From: Closterium sp. NIES-65
Lineage: Eukaryota; Streptophyta; Zygnematophyceae; Desmidiales; Closteriaceae
Length of the DNA: 64,000 bases
Assembly: GCA_948144175.1 (NCBI GenBank)
Contig: CANXME010002648.1
Location: 62,001 to 126,000, forward strand
Reading direction: 5' to 3'
In this document: piece by piece, positions 30,001 through 38,089 of the stretch
Layout of the letters: each line of letters opens with the position of its first letter
Position numbering within the stretch: position 1 is the stretch's first letter
Position numbers and translations under genes: made by a program
Notes under the pieces: model-generated
What the model saw: the letters and a program-made list of their open reading frames with translations, nothing else
Database searches by the model: none
What the model was told of the DNA's origin: nothing

Positions 30001-32585
30001 GGAGGGGGGAGGGAAGGAGTGCGGTAGGGGAAGAGACGGTAGAAGGGGACCGACTCGTCGAACGTGACGTCCTGGGAGGACAGAACACGACGAGAGGAGG
30101 GGTGGTAGAACTGCCACCCTGGGGCGTCAGTGGGGAAGCCAAGGAAGACACAGGGAGCAGCACGAGGGGACAGCTTGTCCGCAGACAAGTCGCGGACAAA
30201 CGCCCGAGATCCCCAGACACGAAACACAGACGCATCGCCAACCTTCCCCGTCCACAGCAAGGCTGGGGACATCGCAGGCCTAGAGACCCGCGGGTGAAGG
30301 TTGAGCTGATGCGCCGCGTACCTCACCGCAAACGGCCACAGAAAATGGGGGGCAGCCGCATGCATCATGGACGTACGAGCGACATCCATGACCATGCCAA
30401 TGCGGCGCTCAGCAATCCCATTTTGCTGTGGTGAGTCCGGAAGCGTGAAGGTCTGGCGGATCCCCCGTGCACGACAGTAGTCTCGCAGAAGGCGAGAGGA
30501 GAACTCTCCGCCTCTGTCCGAGTGCAGACGCAGAACAGGAAAGTCAGAGCCGAAGCTCTTCCTGAGCTGGAGACGAGCCTCGCGGATCCAGTCGATCAGC
30601 ACCTCAGTGACAGCACCCTTGCTGCGCAAGGGGAGGACTGTGGTGTAACGCGAGTAGTCGTCAACCACCAACAGGAAGTAGCGCTCGTAACCCTGCCCAC
30701 GGACGGGGGCCGGGCCCCACACATCCATGTGAAGCGTCTGCAGCGGAGCCTCTGTCGGGGGGAAGTGGGAAGAGTGAGGAGTAGCCCGGAGGCGACCCTC
30801 GACACAGGGGACACAGGAAGGCCCTGGCCCGGGGGGGGGAGGAGGGAGAGACCGGGGAAGACCAGAGACAAGGACACGGGAAGCCATGCTCCGAAGACGA
30901 GCCAAGGAGGGGTGGCCTAGACGGTGGTGCCACAGGAGAGTCTCGTGAGACAGGAGGCGACAGGAACAGGGGGCAGACTCAGGACCTGACCGGGACGCAG
31001 CAGCAAACACCTGACCTGACGCAGCTACCTGACCAGACACAGGGACAGGAGGAGACGAAGTGGTCAGGGTGTAGAGACTCGACCCCGGCCGACGCGAAAA
31101 GGTGGCCAGGTGTCGGCCTGTGTCTGCGTCCGTGCAGTGGGTCACCCGCCGCCTCGCAGGAGTGAACTGGTGAACCCCCGCATCCTGTAGGTCCGCGCCA
31201 CTCACCAAGTTCGTAGAGAACGAGGGAAGGTACAGACCAGACAGGGTGCCCGAAGGGGCAGCCGGACACGGGAGGACAGTGGAGAAGTGAGACAGGACAG
31301 GACCCCCAGAGGGGTCAGCAAGGGAGACCGCAACCGGTCGGCCAAGTGGCGTGAGGGTAGTGCGGTCTCGAAAGAAGGAGCGAGAAGCCCCAGAGTCAAG
31401 TGTGAAAGTGAGGGAGGACGAGGGCGACGCAGTACCTGAGAGCGCAGTCTCACCAGCACCTGAGAGCGCAGTCTCACTAGTACCTGAGAGCGCAGACGCA
31501 CTGGCACCTAGAGCAGCAGCCTCACAAGTACCTAGGGCAGCAGTACCAATGCCCGGGTCGGGCTGGAAACACCGGTAACCCTCATTCTCCTCACTATAAG
31601 TCACAGCATACATAGCAGAAAGGATAGCATCAAAATCAAGATCAAAGATCGCTACACCAGCCCTAAGGAGCTCATCCCAGCGAGGGATCTCACTAGCCCC
31701 GGGGAACTGCTGACGCCAAGCGTCCGTCAGGCGGCCAAAGCAGCGCTGGGTGGAGTGGGCACCCCCACACTGCTCACCCGCGCGGTCGCCGGAACGAAGA
31801 ACGTAGGCGCAGGGACCAGTACCCCCACCCCTCTGACGCGCAGTGTACCACTCACGAAGCTGCTGAGGCGGAGGGATGTCCCGCGAACGCTGCTGCTGCT
31901 GCCGCTGCGAGCGCTGGCCACCACCACCGCCGCTCCGCTGGTGGGTACCACCACGACCAGCTCCACCTCCTCCACCACCACCGCCTCCTCCGCCGCCGCC
32001 TCCACCGCCTCCACCTCCACCGCCTCCACCTCCACCGCCTCCACTCCCGCTGCTGCCTCCACCACTACCGGTGCCACCACCACCACCGTCTCCGCCGCTG
32101 CTGCCACCACCACCACCACCACTACCACTACTCCCGCCGCCACCCCCACTCCCTCCGCCGCCTCCGCCGCCACCGCCACCGCCCCCTCCAGCTCCGCCCG
32201 CGCCCTTGCCCCCCTTGCCCTTGCCAGAGCGACGTCTCCCACTAGGGGCAGACGCCGCGCCGACCGACTCAAGACCAAGCAGGTCGGCCGCAGCAGCAGA
32301 GGCAACAGAGGGCAGCAAGGGGGAAGGAGAGCACCCCTCAAAGATGGGGGTGCGAGGGTCACCACGAGAGGCACCGACAGCGACTATGCTCTTCTCCGCT
32401 GCGAGGAGGGCCTTCTCGAGGAGGTCGACGGTGAGAGTGGTGGGACAGACTGCGAGAAAGTGGGCCCTGACTACGCGGAGGGAGTCAGGGAGGCGTGCGA
32501 CTACGTAGTAGAGAGTGATGTACATGGGGGGGGGGGTTCTTAGCGCAGAACTCAGTAGGAAGGGCGGCGCGGTAGCGAGTGTCAC
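27048..32585 (-). CDS. pol: E4 Gag-Pol polyprotein (main frame)
   Basis: 1,845-codon open frame. Authentic homology begins at MYITLYYVVARLPDSL, just after the C-run of gag (G-run 32526-32536 on the plus strand). The codons before that are out-of-frame gag. Order: Gly-rich tract of over 100 residues, atypical zinc motif EQCGGAHSTQRC, protease (D397 in TLDSGASRSFF), pre-integrase region (WHHRLGHPSLARL), integrase DD35E (D621 in HMDVWGP, D690 in HSDRGGEF, E726 in IAERRIG), GGAEP linker repeats, RT (YVDD 1519-1522), RNase H (ADASWADD, CEAEIYAG, YVDNKAML) and the tail NTADVFTKALAPCDHQHF. It encodes the enzymes that cleave, copy and integrate the element. No internal stop. Confidence 0.95.
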   Translation of the reverse strand: MTLATAPPFLLSSALRTPPPMYITLYYVVARLPDSLRVVRAHFLAVCPTTLTVDLLEKALLAAEKSIVAVGASRGDPRTPIFEGCSPSPLLPSVASAAAADLLGLESVGAASAPSGRRRSGKGKGGKGAGGAGGGGGGGGGGGGGSGGGGGSSGSGGGGGGSSGGDGGGGGTGSGGGSSGSGGGGGGGGGGGGGGGGGGGGGGGGGGGAGRGGTHQRSGGGGGQRSQRQQQQRSRDIPPPQQLREWYTARQRGGGTGPCAYVLRSGDRAGEQCGGAHSTQRCFGRLTDAWRQQFPGASEIPRWDELLRAGVAIFDLDFDAILSAMYAVTYSEENEGYRCFQPDPGIGTAALGTCEAAALGASASALSGTSETALSGAGETALSGTASPSSSLTFTLDSGASRSFFRDRTTLTPLGRPVAVSLADPSGGPVLSHFSTVLPCPAAPSGTLSGLYLPSFSTNLVSGADLQDAGVHQFTPARRRVTHCTDADTGRHLATFSRRPGSSLYTLTTSSPPVPVSGQVAASGQVFAAASRSGPESAPCSCRLLSHETLLWHHRLGHPSLARLRSMASRVLVSGLPRSLPPPPPGPGPSCVPCVEGRLRATPHSSHFPPTEAPLQTLHMDVWGPAPVRGQGYERYFLLVVDDYSRYTTVLPLRSKGAVTEVLIDWIREARLQLRKSFGSDFPVLRLHSDRGGEFSSRLLRDYCRARGIRQTFTLPDSPQQNGIAERRIGMVMDVARTSMMHAAAPHFLWPFAVRYAAHQLNLHPRVSRPAMSPALLWTGKVGDASVFRVWGSRAFVRDLSADKLSPRAAPCVFLGFPTDAPGWQFYHPSSRRVLSSQDVTFDESVPFYRLFPYRTPSLPPPPDFLVPVPPPVDPLPPQVPAPSGVSQVDAVDPVEVTGDSGAAAGAEPGGADSGGAVRGGAEPGGAAAGGPEPGGASAEGAEPRSAAPGGAVTGGAGSGGAESGAAEPGGAELGAAAPGCAVSGAAEPGGAASGATAPGVSPAAQPPREPLSPQELREWFARRWRRAAESGGAAGAGAGPSSTDEGAGVAGPGAAGPADPLGAETAAVGPAAGGVGGPGAVTEGAGAVSAAPGAAARPRPYFVPLLQQVLGLSPPVESPPPVQSQSLLEPSSPLPAPSPYTGPTGGLAERREPASRPASPVRPARATGRGSRQRPPPVPGTHQMSLRPSTAPLRAPLPSPPASSLPALADPASDSLRAASPTVTRFLATVVTDPSFESSAASALLTELVDFAARCRLDYAASLVAESASVCPPSVGGECALGTDVLEDRQEELQCLAAASPHLASVLLAPEGDPDALDIPTPRSYAEAVEGPYSSQWQAAMDAEMASWKSTGTYVDAVPPPGANIVSGMWIFRVKRPPGSPPVFKARYVARGFSQRQGVDYFQTFSPTPKMTTLRVLLHVAAQRDYELHSLDFSTAFLQGSLHEEIWLRRPPGFTGTFPPGTQWSLRRPVYGLRQAPREWHDTLRTTLAALGFAPSTADPSLFLRTDTSLPPFYILVYVDDLVFATADTAGLAYVKSELLKRHTCTDLGELRSYLGLQITRDRARRTITLTQSHMVQQVLQRFGFTYSSPQATPLPTRHSLSALPSDESVESSGPYAELVGCLMYLMTCTRPDLAYPLSILARYVAPGRHRPEHMAAAKRVLRYLCSTSGMGLVLGGRSPVVLTGHADASWADDQATQRSSQGYTFSLGSGSVSWRSTRSSSVLGSSCEAEIYAGAMAAQELRWLTYLLTDLGEPPRSPPVLYVDNKAMLALCREQRLEHRTKHIALRYFLARELQQRGQLRLAYVASEANTADVFTKALAPCDHQHFCTQLGLVPVLPHLLSS

Positions 32586-32997
32586 TAGTGCGGAGGTGCG
32601 TAATGAGGTCAGCGACAGTGGGAAAGGCAGAGAGGTCAGGAAAGAGGTAGGGAAGCATGAGACGGCTCAGTGCAGCAGTGGCAGGAGAGGAGTAGCGTGC
32701 AACTACAGCGTCGTACAAGGTCTGAGCACTCTTGTACTGACTAAAATGCGCACGCTCAGAGGTAGGGAGGTGGCGACGCACAGCAAGACGTGCAGCAGCA
32801 TCGCGGGTGGCCCACTGAGAGCGGACAGTGGGATCAGCATCGGCAGCAGGAGCAGGAGAGGCGCCAGAGGTGAGGTCAAAGAGAGAAAGGCTGTCAGCTC
32901 TGTCGCACTGTAAGAAAAGCTGCAGGTCGTCTAGCCAGACCTCAAAATCAATGGCGCGACCCTCGGCGTCAAAGGCTAGGACACTAGGGGTGGCCAT
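32485..32997 (-). CDS. gag: E4 Gag N-terminal frame
   Basis: Starts at ATG 32997 (MATPSVLAFDAEGRAIDFEV) and encodes the copia Gag core (LQLFLQCDRADSLSLFDL, AVRRHLPTSERAHFSQYKSA, YDAVVARYSSPATAALSRL). After CAKNPPP it leaves the main frame because the plus strand has eleven G at 32526-32536. E7 has ten and reads straight into MYITLYY. A few out-of-frame codons follow to a stop at 32485. Either E4 has a one-base homopolymer insertion (biological or sequencing), or ribosomes or RT slip here. Confidence 0.9.
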   Translation of the reverse strand: MATPSVLAFDAEGRAIDFEVWLDDLQLFLQCDRADSLSLFDLTSGASPAPAADADPTVRSQWATRDAAARLAVRRHLPTSERAHFSQYKSAQTLYDAVVARYSSPATAALSRLMLPYLFPDLSAFPTVADLITHLRTSDTRYRAALPTEFCAKNPPPHVHHSLLRSRTPP

Positions 32998-33079
32998 GAT
33001 GACGACAGCGAAGCAGTGCAAGCAGTAGGGAAAGAGGGCGCAGTGACAGAGGGACTGTGCTCACCAGGCAGGGCAGGCC

Positions 33080-33900
33080 GTGCAGCTCGACAGAAAAGCA
33101 GAGCGGCGACCGGGCGGCTCGGGTGTACAGCTGCTCAGCTCCCGGGCGGCTCGGCGGCAGGGCGGCTCGGGTCCCGGGCGGCTCGGCGACGGACGGCTCG
33201 GGTGCAGGGCGACTCGGCTCCCGGGCGGCTCGGCGACTGGGCGGCTCGGCTGCCCGGCCACCCGACTGCTGCAGGTGAGGCGGCGGGGTCGCGTAAGAGA
33301 GCCGGGGCAGGGCCGCGAAGGGGCCGGCGGTAGGGCCGCGTAGGAGCCGGGGCAGGGCCGCGTTGGAGCCGGCGGCAGGGCCGCGCAGGGGTCGGCGCAG
33401 GGCCGAGCAGAGGCCGGCGGCAGGGCCGCGTAAGGAGCCGGCGGACAGGGCCGTGAAGGAGCCGGGACGGGGCCGTGTAGGAGCCGGCGGCGGGGCCGCG
33501 TAGGAGCCGGGGCAGGGCCGCGTAGGAGGCCGGCGCGGGGCCGAGTAGGAGCCGGCGGCGGGGCCGCGTAGGAGCCGGGGCAGGGCCGCGTAGGAGGCCG
33601 GCGCGGGGCCGCGTAAGGGGCCGGCGCGGGGCCGCGTAAGGGGCCGGCGGCGGGGCCGCGTAAGGGGCCGGCGGACAGGGCCGCGTAGGAGCCGGGGCGG
33701 GGCCGCAATGGAGCCGGTGGCGGGGCCGAGTAGGAGCCGGGGACGGGGCCGCGTAGGAGCCGGCGCGGGGCCGCTTAGGAGCCGGCGCGGGGCCGCGTAA
33801 GGGCCGCGTAAGGGGCCGGCGCGGGGCCGCGTAAGGAGCAGGCGGCGGAGCCGCGTAAGGGTCAGGGCGGGGCCGCGACAGAGTGGGCGGCGAGGCCGCA
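33080..33900. repeat. E4 leader minisatellites
   Basis: Two arrays: GGCGGCTCGGCGACTGGGC-type units (about 33110-33270) and GGGGCCGCGTAGGAGCCGGC-type units (about 33290-33890). Long frames on both strands reflect the repeats only. Leader arrays are a group feature. Confidence 0.85.
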
Positions 33901-33963
33901 GGGGAGAGGGCGACTCGAGGGGTCGCTAAAAAAAAAAAACCGCGCCTCGGGGCGCGCTTCGGT

Positions 33964-34008
33964 GGGCCCAAAAAAAAATCGGTCCTGGAGGGACCTAGCT
34001 CTATACCA
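33964..34008 (-). promoter_or_regulatory. E4 primer site, hairpin and GGGCCC box
   Basis: In sense TGGTATAGAGCTAGG follows the 5' LTR, an initiator-Met site lacking one C. The hairpin GGTCC-TGGAG-GGACC lies at 33981-33995, then a T run, then GGGCCCACCGAAGCGCGCC with the palindrome at 33964-33969. Confidence 0.82.
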
Positions 34009-34141
34009 TGTGAAAGAATGAGAAGAGGAATGGAATGACTAAGTCAGAAATTGGTACAAATAACAAACCCTAGGAATCTGTACCCCATATGTGCTACCCC
34101 ACTATAGCCTACAAACATGTATCAGCTATGATGTTCTGACA
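34009..34141 (-). repeat. 5' LTR of E4
   Basis: 133 bp, identical by eye to 26707-26839, followed by TSD TGTAT. Confidence 0.96.
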
Positions 34142-34686
34142 TGTATCGCAAATGGTACACCTAGAACTGTTGAAACCATTTCAATCGATTAAAAATGTGA
34201 GATAATTGTTGTTTGGGATTTGTTTGATGACGCTCGTGTACGCAGAAAAAATAGGAACAAAAATCATCAATTGTTCTTAATGTGGAACATTGTTGCTTTG
34301 AGATATACTCATAATAATTGTCAAAACAAACAATTGTCAATCAACAATAAGAACAGCGCAATATCAAGATTGCAGCTACCTCTTCGTCCAAGTGATGCCA
34401 TTGGTGTTCATCGCAGTCAAGGTTTTACTTTTGCAGAAATGTTGACATCGTTGGACACAACGATAAGGTATTTGCACTTTTAACAAATGAAAAGTATAAG
34501 ATTCTTGCACATGATTTACATTTGTTTGCAAGATTAGCAACCCGTGTAGAGCAACCTTCAAGGTACGCATCCTTAGATCCCAAAAAGATCGCTGGTTTGC
34601 ATGCATGATTGTGCCTATATTGGCTGTAGAGTCCATATCGTTGTGAATTTGGATACTACTAATGGTATCGCAAATGGTATACTTGG
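34142..34686 (+). pseudogene. H1 helicase: end of copy 1 and start of copy 2
   Basis: First copy continues with ANGTPRTVETISIDKKCEII-like sequence (the NGT motif following NVD in PIF1 helicases), LPLRPSDAIGVHRSQGFTF (34376-34432), the conserved C-terminal helicase motif. At about 34436 it jumps back to the sequence seen at 26465 (second copy), through VHIVVNLDTTNGIANGI, and is interrupted by NB at 34687. Stops and frameshifts are present. Confidence 0.72.
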
Positions 34687-34915
34687 TGTCAGAACATATT
34701 TTATATATATTTCTGAATAAGTGCATGTTGTTCTAGCTATAGTGTAGTTACCTAGCTGTCCTTTTTGGTGGTGCACCACTCATTGTATGTTTCTTATCTA
34801 TTTGTACTTGCAATTCTATAAAGAAGCCCTCTTTTGCACTGGCATCTCTCTCGACACTCTCTTGCCTAGCATAAACCCTAGGTTCCTTGTCCTCAGTTAT
34901 GAACCTATTTTGACA
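34687..34915 (+). repeat. 5' LTR of NB
   Basis: 229 bp, TGTCAGAACATATTTT to CCTATTTTGACA, followed directly by the primer site TGCTATCAGAGC. Confidence 0.88.
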
Positions 34916-35400
34916 TGCTATCAGAGCACGTAAGATCATGGCCTGATACTTATTAATTTCCTCAATGGGCCCACCGTTCGCTTCCGCTGCTGTTCTTTCA
35001 GTCGCGCGCCCCGGGCGCGTGACTATTTACCTGCCTGTCGTGCGCCCCGGGCGCGCGACGTTTTTTGCCCGCCACGCGCCCTGGATGCGTAGCGGTTTTC
35101 TGCCCTCTGCGCGCCCCACGCATGCGGCGGTTTTCTGCCCGTCGCGCGCCCCGGGCGCGCGACGGTTTGCTGGCACCCGTGCGCCGCCCCGTTCACCCGC
35201 GCGCCGCCCCGCTGCACCCGCGCGCCGCCCCATGCACCCGCGTGCCGCCCCGTGCACCTGTGCGCCACCCAGTGCACCTGCGCGCCGCCCCTCTGTAGCC
35301 GCGGGGCAGTTTCTTCCCTGGCTCTCCCTGCTGCGCGTGCAGCCGTGGGGGGGAGGGTATGGGGGTGGCGGGTATGGGGGTGGCGGGTGTGAGTAAACTG

Positions 35401-35458
35401 CTGCTCCTCCTCCTCCTCCTCCTCCTCCTCCTCCTCCTCCTCCTCCTCCTCCTCCTCT
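35401..35458. repeat. (CTC)n microsatellite in NB
   Basis: About 18 consecutive CTC/CTG-derived triplets, in the internal region of NB. It is non-coding here. GC-rich units with GCGCGCCGCCCC lie upstream at 35010-35300. Confidence 0.85.
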
Positions 35459-35911
35459 CTCCCACTGCTGCAGCTACCGCTGAGGGGGGGAGGGTGTGGG
35501 GGAGCCGAGGGAGTGGCGCTAGGGATGCAGAAGGGGGTGTGGAAAGGGGGTGTGGGACAATGAGGTTGAAAAGAGGTAGCCGCCATGAAGCCAGCAGCTC
35601 CAGTAGTCCGGATGCCGTTGCTCCGATAGCCCGTGAGCCCGTTGCTCCAGTTGCCCATGGGTCAGTTGCTGCAGCCGCTCGTCTAGCCGCGGAGCCAGTT
35701 ACTCCCGTAGTCCGGATGCCATTGCTCCGGTAGCCTGTGTGCCAGCTGCTCTAGTTGCCCGTGTGCCAGCAGCTTCAGCTGCCGCCTCCTACCTCCTCTC
35801 CTCTCATAGTCCCTCCTCCTCACTTGCCCTCTCCTTCTGCTGCGCTCTGCAAGGTGTACCACTTCAGGGGGTGTCCTCCACATGGCTATTCTTGCATGCA
35901 CTTAGGGGGTG

Positions 35912-36133
35912 TGTCAGAATATATCATATATATTTGTATAAATGCATGTACTAGCTGTAGTGTAGTTGCATAGCTGTCCTGTTTGGTGGTGCACCACTCC
36001 TTGTATGTTTCTCATCTATTTGTACTTGCAATTCTATAGTGAAGCCCTCTTTTGCTTTGGCATCTCTCTCGACACTCTCTTGCCTAGCCTGAACCCTAGG
36101 TTCTTTGTGCTAATTTATGAACCTATTTTGACA
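35912..36133 (+). repeat. 3' LTR of NB
   Basis: 222 bp, TGTCAGAATATATCAT to CCTATTTTGACA, diverged from the 5' LTR mainly in the first 80 bp. Confidence 0.88.
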
Positions 36134-36734
36134 CCTGGAACCATTGAAACCTTTTCAATCGATAAAAAATGTGAGATAGTTGTTGTTTGGGTGTTGTTTG
36201 ATTATGCTAATGTACACAAAAGAAATAGGCACGAAAATCATCAATTGTTCATAATGTGGAACATTGTTGATAGGAGATATATTTGTGAAGAATGAGGAAT
36301 GAAGAAGAGAGTGGTTGCACTAGCAGCAGCTGGCATACATATAGGAAACCCTAATTGGGTTGTACTCGCTATAGAGTACCCCACTGCAGGCTAGACAATT
36401 ATAACATTCTGACAATATTCATACTATTAGTCAAGACAACACAATATCAAGATTGCAGTTCCCTCTTCGTCCAAGTGATGCTATTAGTGTTCATCGCAGT
36501 CAAGGTTCTACTTTTGACTCAGGGGTTGTCCATTTTCATCGACGTTTGTTTGTGCATACAACATACGTTGCTTTTAGCAGGTTTCCGTCAGCAAAATATA
36601 TGTTTTTGGAAAACATTTCTGGTGAGTCCATTAGCGTGCACAAAGAAGTGATTAAAGAGATGAAACGTTTACGCACGTTTCAAGTACCTGTTGTTCCAGT
36701 CCCAACAAACATGATTATGGCGATTCCTTCATGA
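36134..36734 (+). pseudogene. H1 helicase C-terminal part, second copy
   Basis: 36134-36283 repeats the sequence at 34147-34300. After a solo LTR, 36415-36734 gives the conserved PIF1 C-terminus: LRPSDAISVHRSQGSTFDSG, then RRLFVHTTYVAFSRFPSAKY, MFLENISGESISVHKEVIK, ending at a stop at 36732-36734. This end is better preserved than the rest and shows where the helicase normally stops. Confidence 0.78.
36284..36414 (-). repeat. Solo LTR, same family as the element at 63828
   Basis: 131 bp, TGTGAAGAATGAGG to ATAACATTCTGACA, with a clean TSD ATATT (36279-36283 and 36415-36419). Its reverse complement closely matches the LTR at 63828-63971 (shared CTAGCCTGCAGTGGGGTACT). Confidence 0.9.
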
Positions 36735-36935
36735 TTTTTTTTTTATATATAATCATAATGTATGGAAGTTCATAGTTGAATGTATAGCTTCCACGGCTGT
36801 GCCTTTATCATTTGATTTCATAGGTTTATTTGAGACGTTCTTCAGACCAAACGCATGGCAACGTTATCTAACATCTATACGTGTTTCGACAAGATTGTGA
36901 TTTTGGAGGAGTTCTAGTCGCATACCACAACGAGC

Positions 36936-37061
36936 TGTCAGAAACAAAAAGTGATTGCACTAGGAACATTGGTGGTACAAGTATGAAACCCTAGAGTATT
37001 GTACCCCCTAAAGGCTAACCCATTGTAGCCTACACAGCAATAACATATATAATGTTTGACA
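36936..37061 (-). repeat. Solo LTR in H1
   Basis: 126 bp, TGTCAGAAACAAAAAG to AATGTTTGACA, with TSD CGAGC (36931-36935 and 37062-37066). Distantly related to E1 and E7 LTRs through GTACCCC and GTAGCCTACACAG. Confidence 0.88.
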
Positions 37062-37640
37062 CGAGCATGTGGTGGTGTTGTTTGAAAAGGTTTATGATAA
37101 AATGCAGTTCGTTGTTTTGAAGTACAAGGCATTGCCAACGACATTCGTCATTTGTGTTTATCGCAATCCTCGTTCATCTCAATCTTCTTTCTACACATAT
37201 TTGCATCCAAATATTGACACAACTCCATTTGGATGTATTATTATCATTCGTGGTTTCAACTTTGATTTCGACGCATCCATTCCAAACCAATTGATCAAAA
37301 TCATGAAATAATATTTTTTTACGCAACGTGTTTGAACACTAACTATATTTGAGCCAATCTTATTGATCATGTATGGCTTGACCTTGCTACGTTTAATGAT
37401 GAAGTATTTGTTGGTGAAACATTTTCAGTGATCATTACCCCATATACATCCTTTTCAAGTAAGATATCGATGATTCCCTTTTATTTCTCCGATCAGGTCG
37501 ACGCCCATACGATGAGAATACTGTTTCAAAGGTGAGACTGCTAAAACTTTGAGACGAAACATATGTTTCTTTGCCAAATTAATGCAATTTTTAGCACCAT
37601 CAAATGTATAAATTTGGCGTGACGTTCGTAAGGGGAAGCG
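37062..37640 (+). pseudogene. H1 endonuclease-like (EEP) domain
   Basis: Downstream of the helicase stop, a frame from about 37075 to 37308 reads QFVVLKYKALPTTFVICVYR then PFGCIIIIRGFNFDFDASI. This resembles the endonuclease/exonuclease/phosphatase fold, where a CxYR-P segment is followed by a hydrophobic strand and GDFN (here RGFN). In another frame 37365-37480 gives NLIDHVWLD and FYFSD, resembling the terminal DH region. The family call rests on motif spacing only and was not tested by alignment. Broken by stops. Confidence 0.5.
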
Positions 37641-37657
37641 TCGTTGTCCTTACGAAC
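37624..37657. other. Perfect 10-bp hairpin
   Basis: GTTCGTAAGG (37624-37633) and CCTTACGAAC (37648-37657) are perfect reverse complements with a 14-base loop. It lies just after the endonuclease-like remnant. Rolling-circle transposons often have a terminal hairpin, but no diagnostic end sequence was seen. Confidence 0.6.
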
Positions 37658-37869
37658 CTCACAAATAAATAACGTGTGGCCTAAAACATGCACATGGTCC
37701 AAGGTCTACTCCTCATTTAACATGGAAACGTCACCAAAGGTCCCCTTGATTGCCCACCAACAAAATCACAACTACATCCCTCTCCCACCCCCGCTACCAA
37801 CACCACCATCCTCACCACCCGCTGCTGCGTCCGTCCCTCTCCCGTCCTCCGCTGTTGCGTCCGCCCCTC

Positions 37870-37962
37870 TCCCCTCCTCCTCCTCCTCCTCCTCCTCCTC
37901 CTCCTCCTCCTCCTCCTCCTCCTCCTCCTCCTCCTCCTCCTCCTCCTCCTCCTCCTCCTCCT
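37870..37962. repeat. (CTC)n microsatellite
   Basis: About 30 triplets of CTC. On the minus strand, in the extension of the hAT frame, it would encode a poly-glutamate tail. Length is likely variable and prone to sequencing error. Confidence 0.85.
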
Positions 37963-38089
37963 TCTCCTCGTCCTCGTCCTCGTCCCCGTCCTCCGCACCC
38001 TCGCCCTCAATAGCGATCTCCAGTGCTGCGACCCCTCTTGGGCAGCGGCCCTCACCGATCCTCTAGCCAGGGTGCGAGCCATACCATGA

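Larger units (their letters stand above)
26707..34141 (-). mobile_element. Young copia element E4
   Basis: 7,435-bp minus-strand copia element. Its 133-bp LTRs (26707-26839 and 34009-34141) are identical by eye. TSD TGTAT (26702-26706 and 34142-34146). It contains one uninterrupted gag-pol frame apart from a single homopolymer frameshift in gag, and all catalytic motifs are present. It is the best-preserved member of the short-LTR group and a candidate source of proteins for NA, NB and E5. The helicase reading continues exactly across the insertion. Confidence 0.96.
34687..36133 (+). mobile_element. Non-autonomous LTR element NB
   Basis: 1,447-bp element with related LTRs of 229 and 222 bp (34687-34915 and 35912-36133). 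Flanks CTTGG and CCTGG form a TSD with one substitution. Primer site TGCTATCAGAGCACG follows the 5' LTR, GGGCCCACC lies at 34967, and a CTTAGGGGGTG polypurine tract precedes the 3' LTR. The internal part is GC-rich repeats and a CTC microsatellite without RT or integrase. LTR divergence is visible, so it is older than NA. Confidence 0.88.
25560..37640 (+). mobile_element. Helentron/Helitron2-like remnant H1
   Basis: Pieces of a PIF1-type helicase followed by an endonuclease/exonuclease/phosphatase-like domain lie in order on the plus strand: 25560-26283, 26409-26706, 34142-34686, 36134-36283, 36415-36734 and 37062-37540. Three solo LTRs, E4 and NB separate them. A helicase followed by an APE-like endonuclease is the architecture known for Helentron/Helitron2 rolling-circle transposons. 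No Rep (HUH) domain or terminus was found. All frames are broken. The limits are approximate. Confidence 0.6.

Noticed and set aside
31876-32508. Poly-proline frame on the plus strand
   Set aside because: Reverse complement of the Gly-rich tract of E4 Gag.
32526-32536. Claim of a programmed ribosomal frameshift in E4
   Set aside because: Run length differs between copies and a sequencing or replication slip explains it as well, so it is reported only as an open question.
37624-37657. Helitron 3' terminal hairpin
   Set aside because: No diagnostic terminal bases or junction follow within the expected distance, so it is annotated only as a hairpin.
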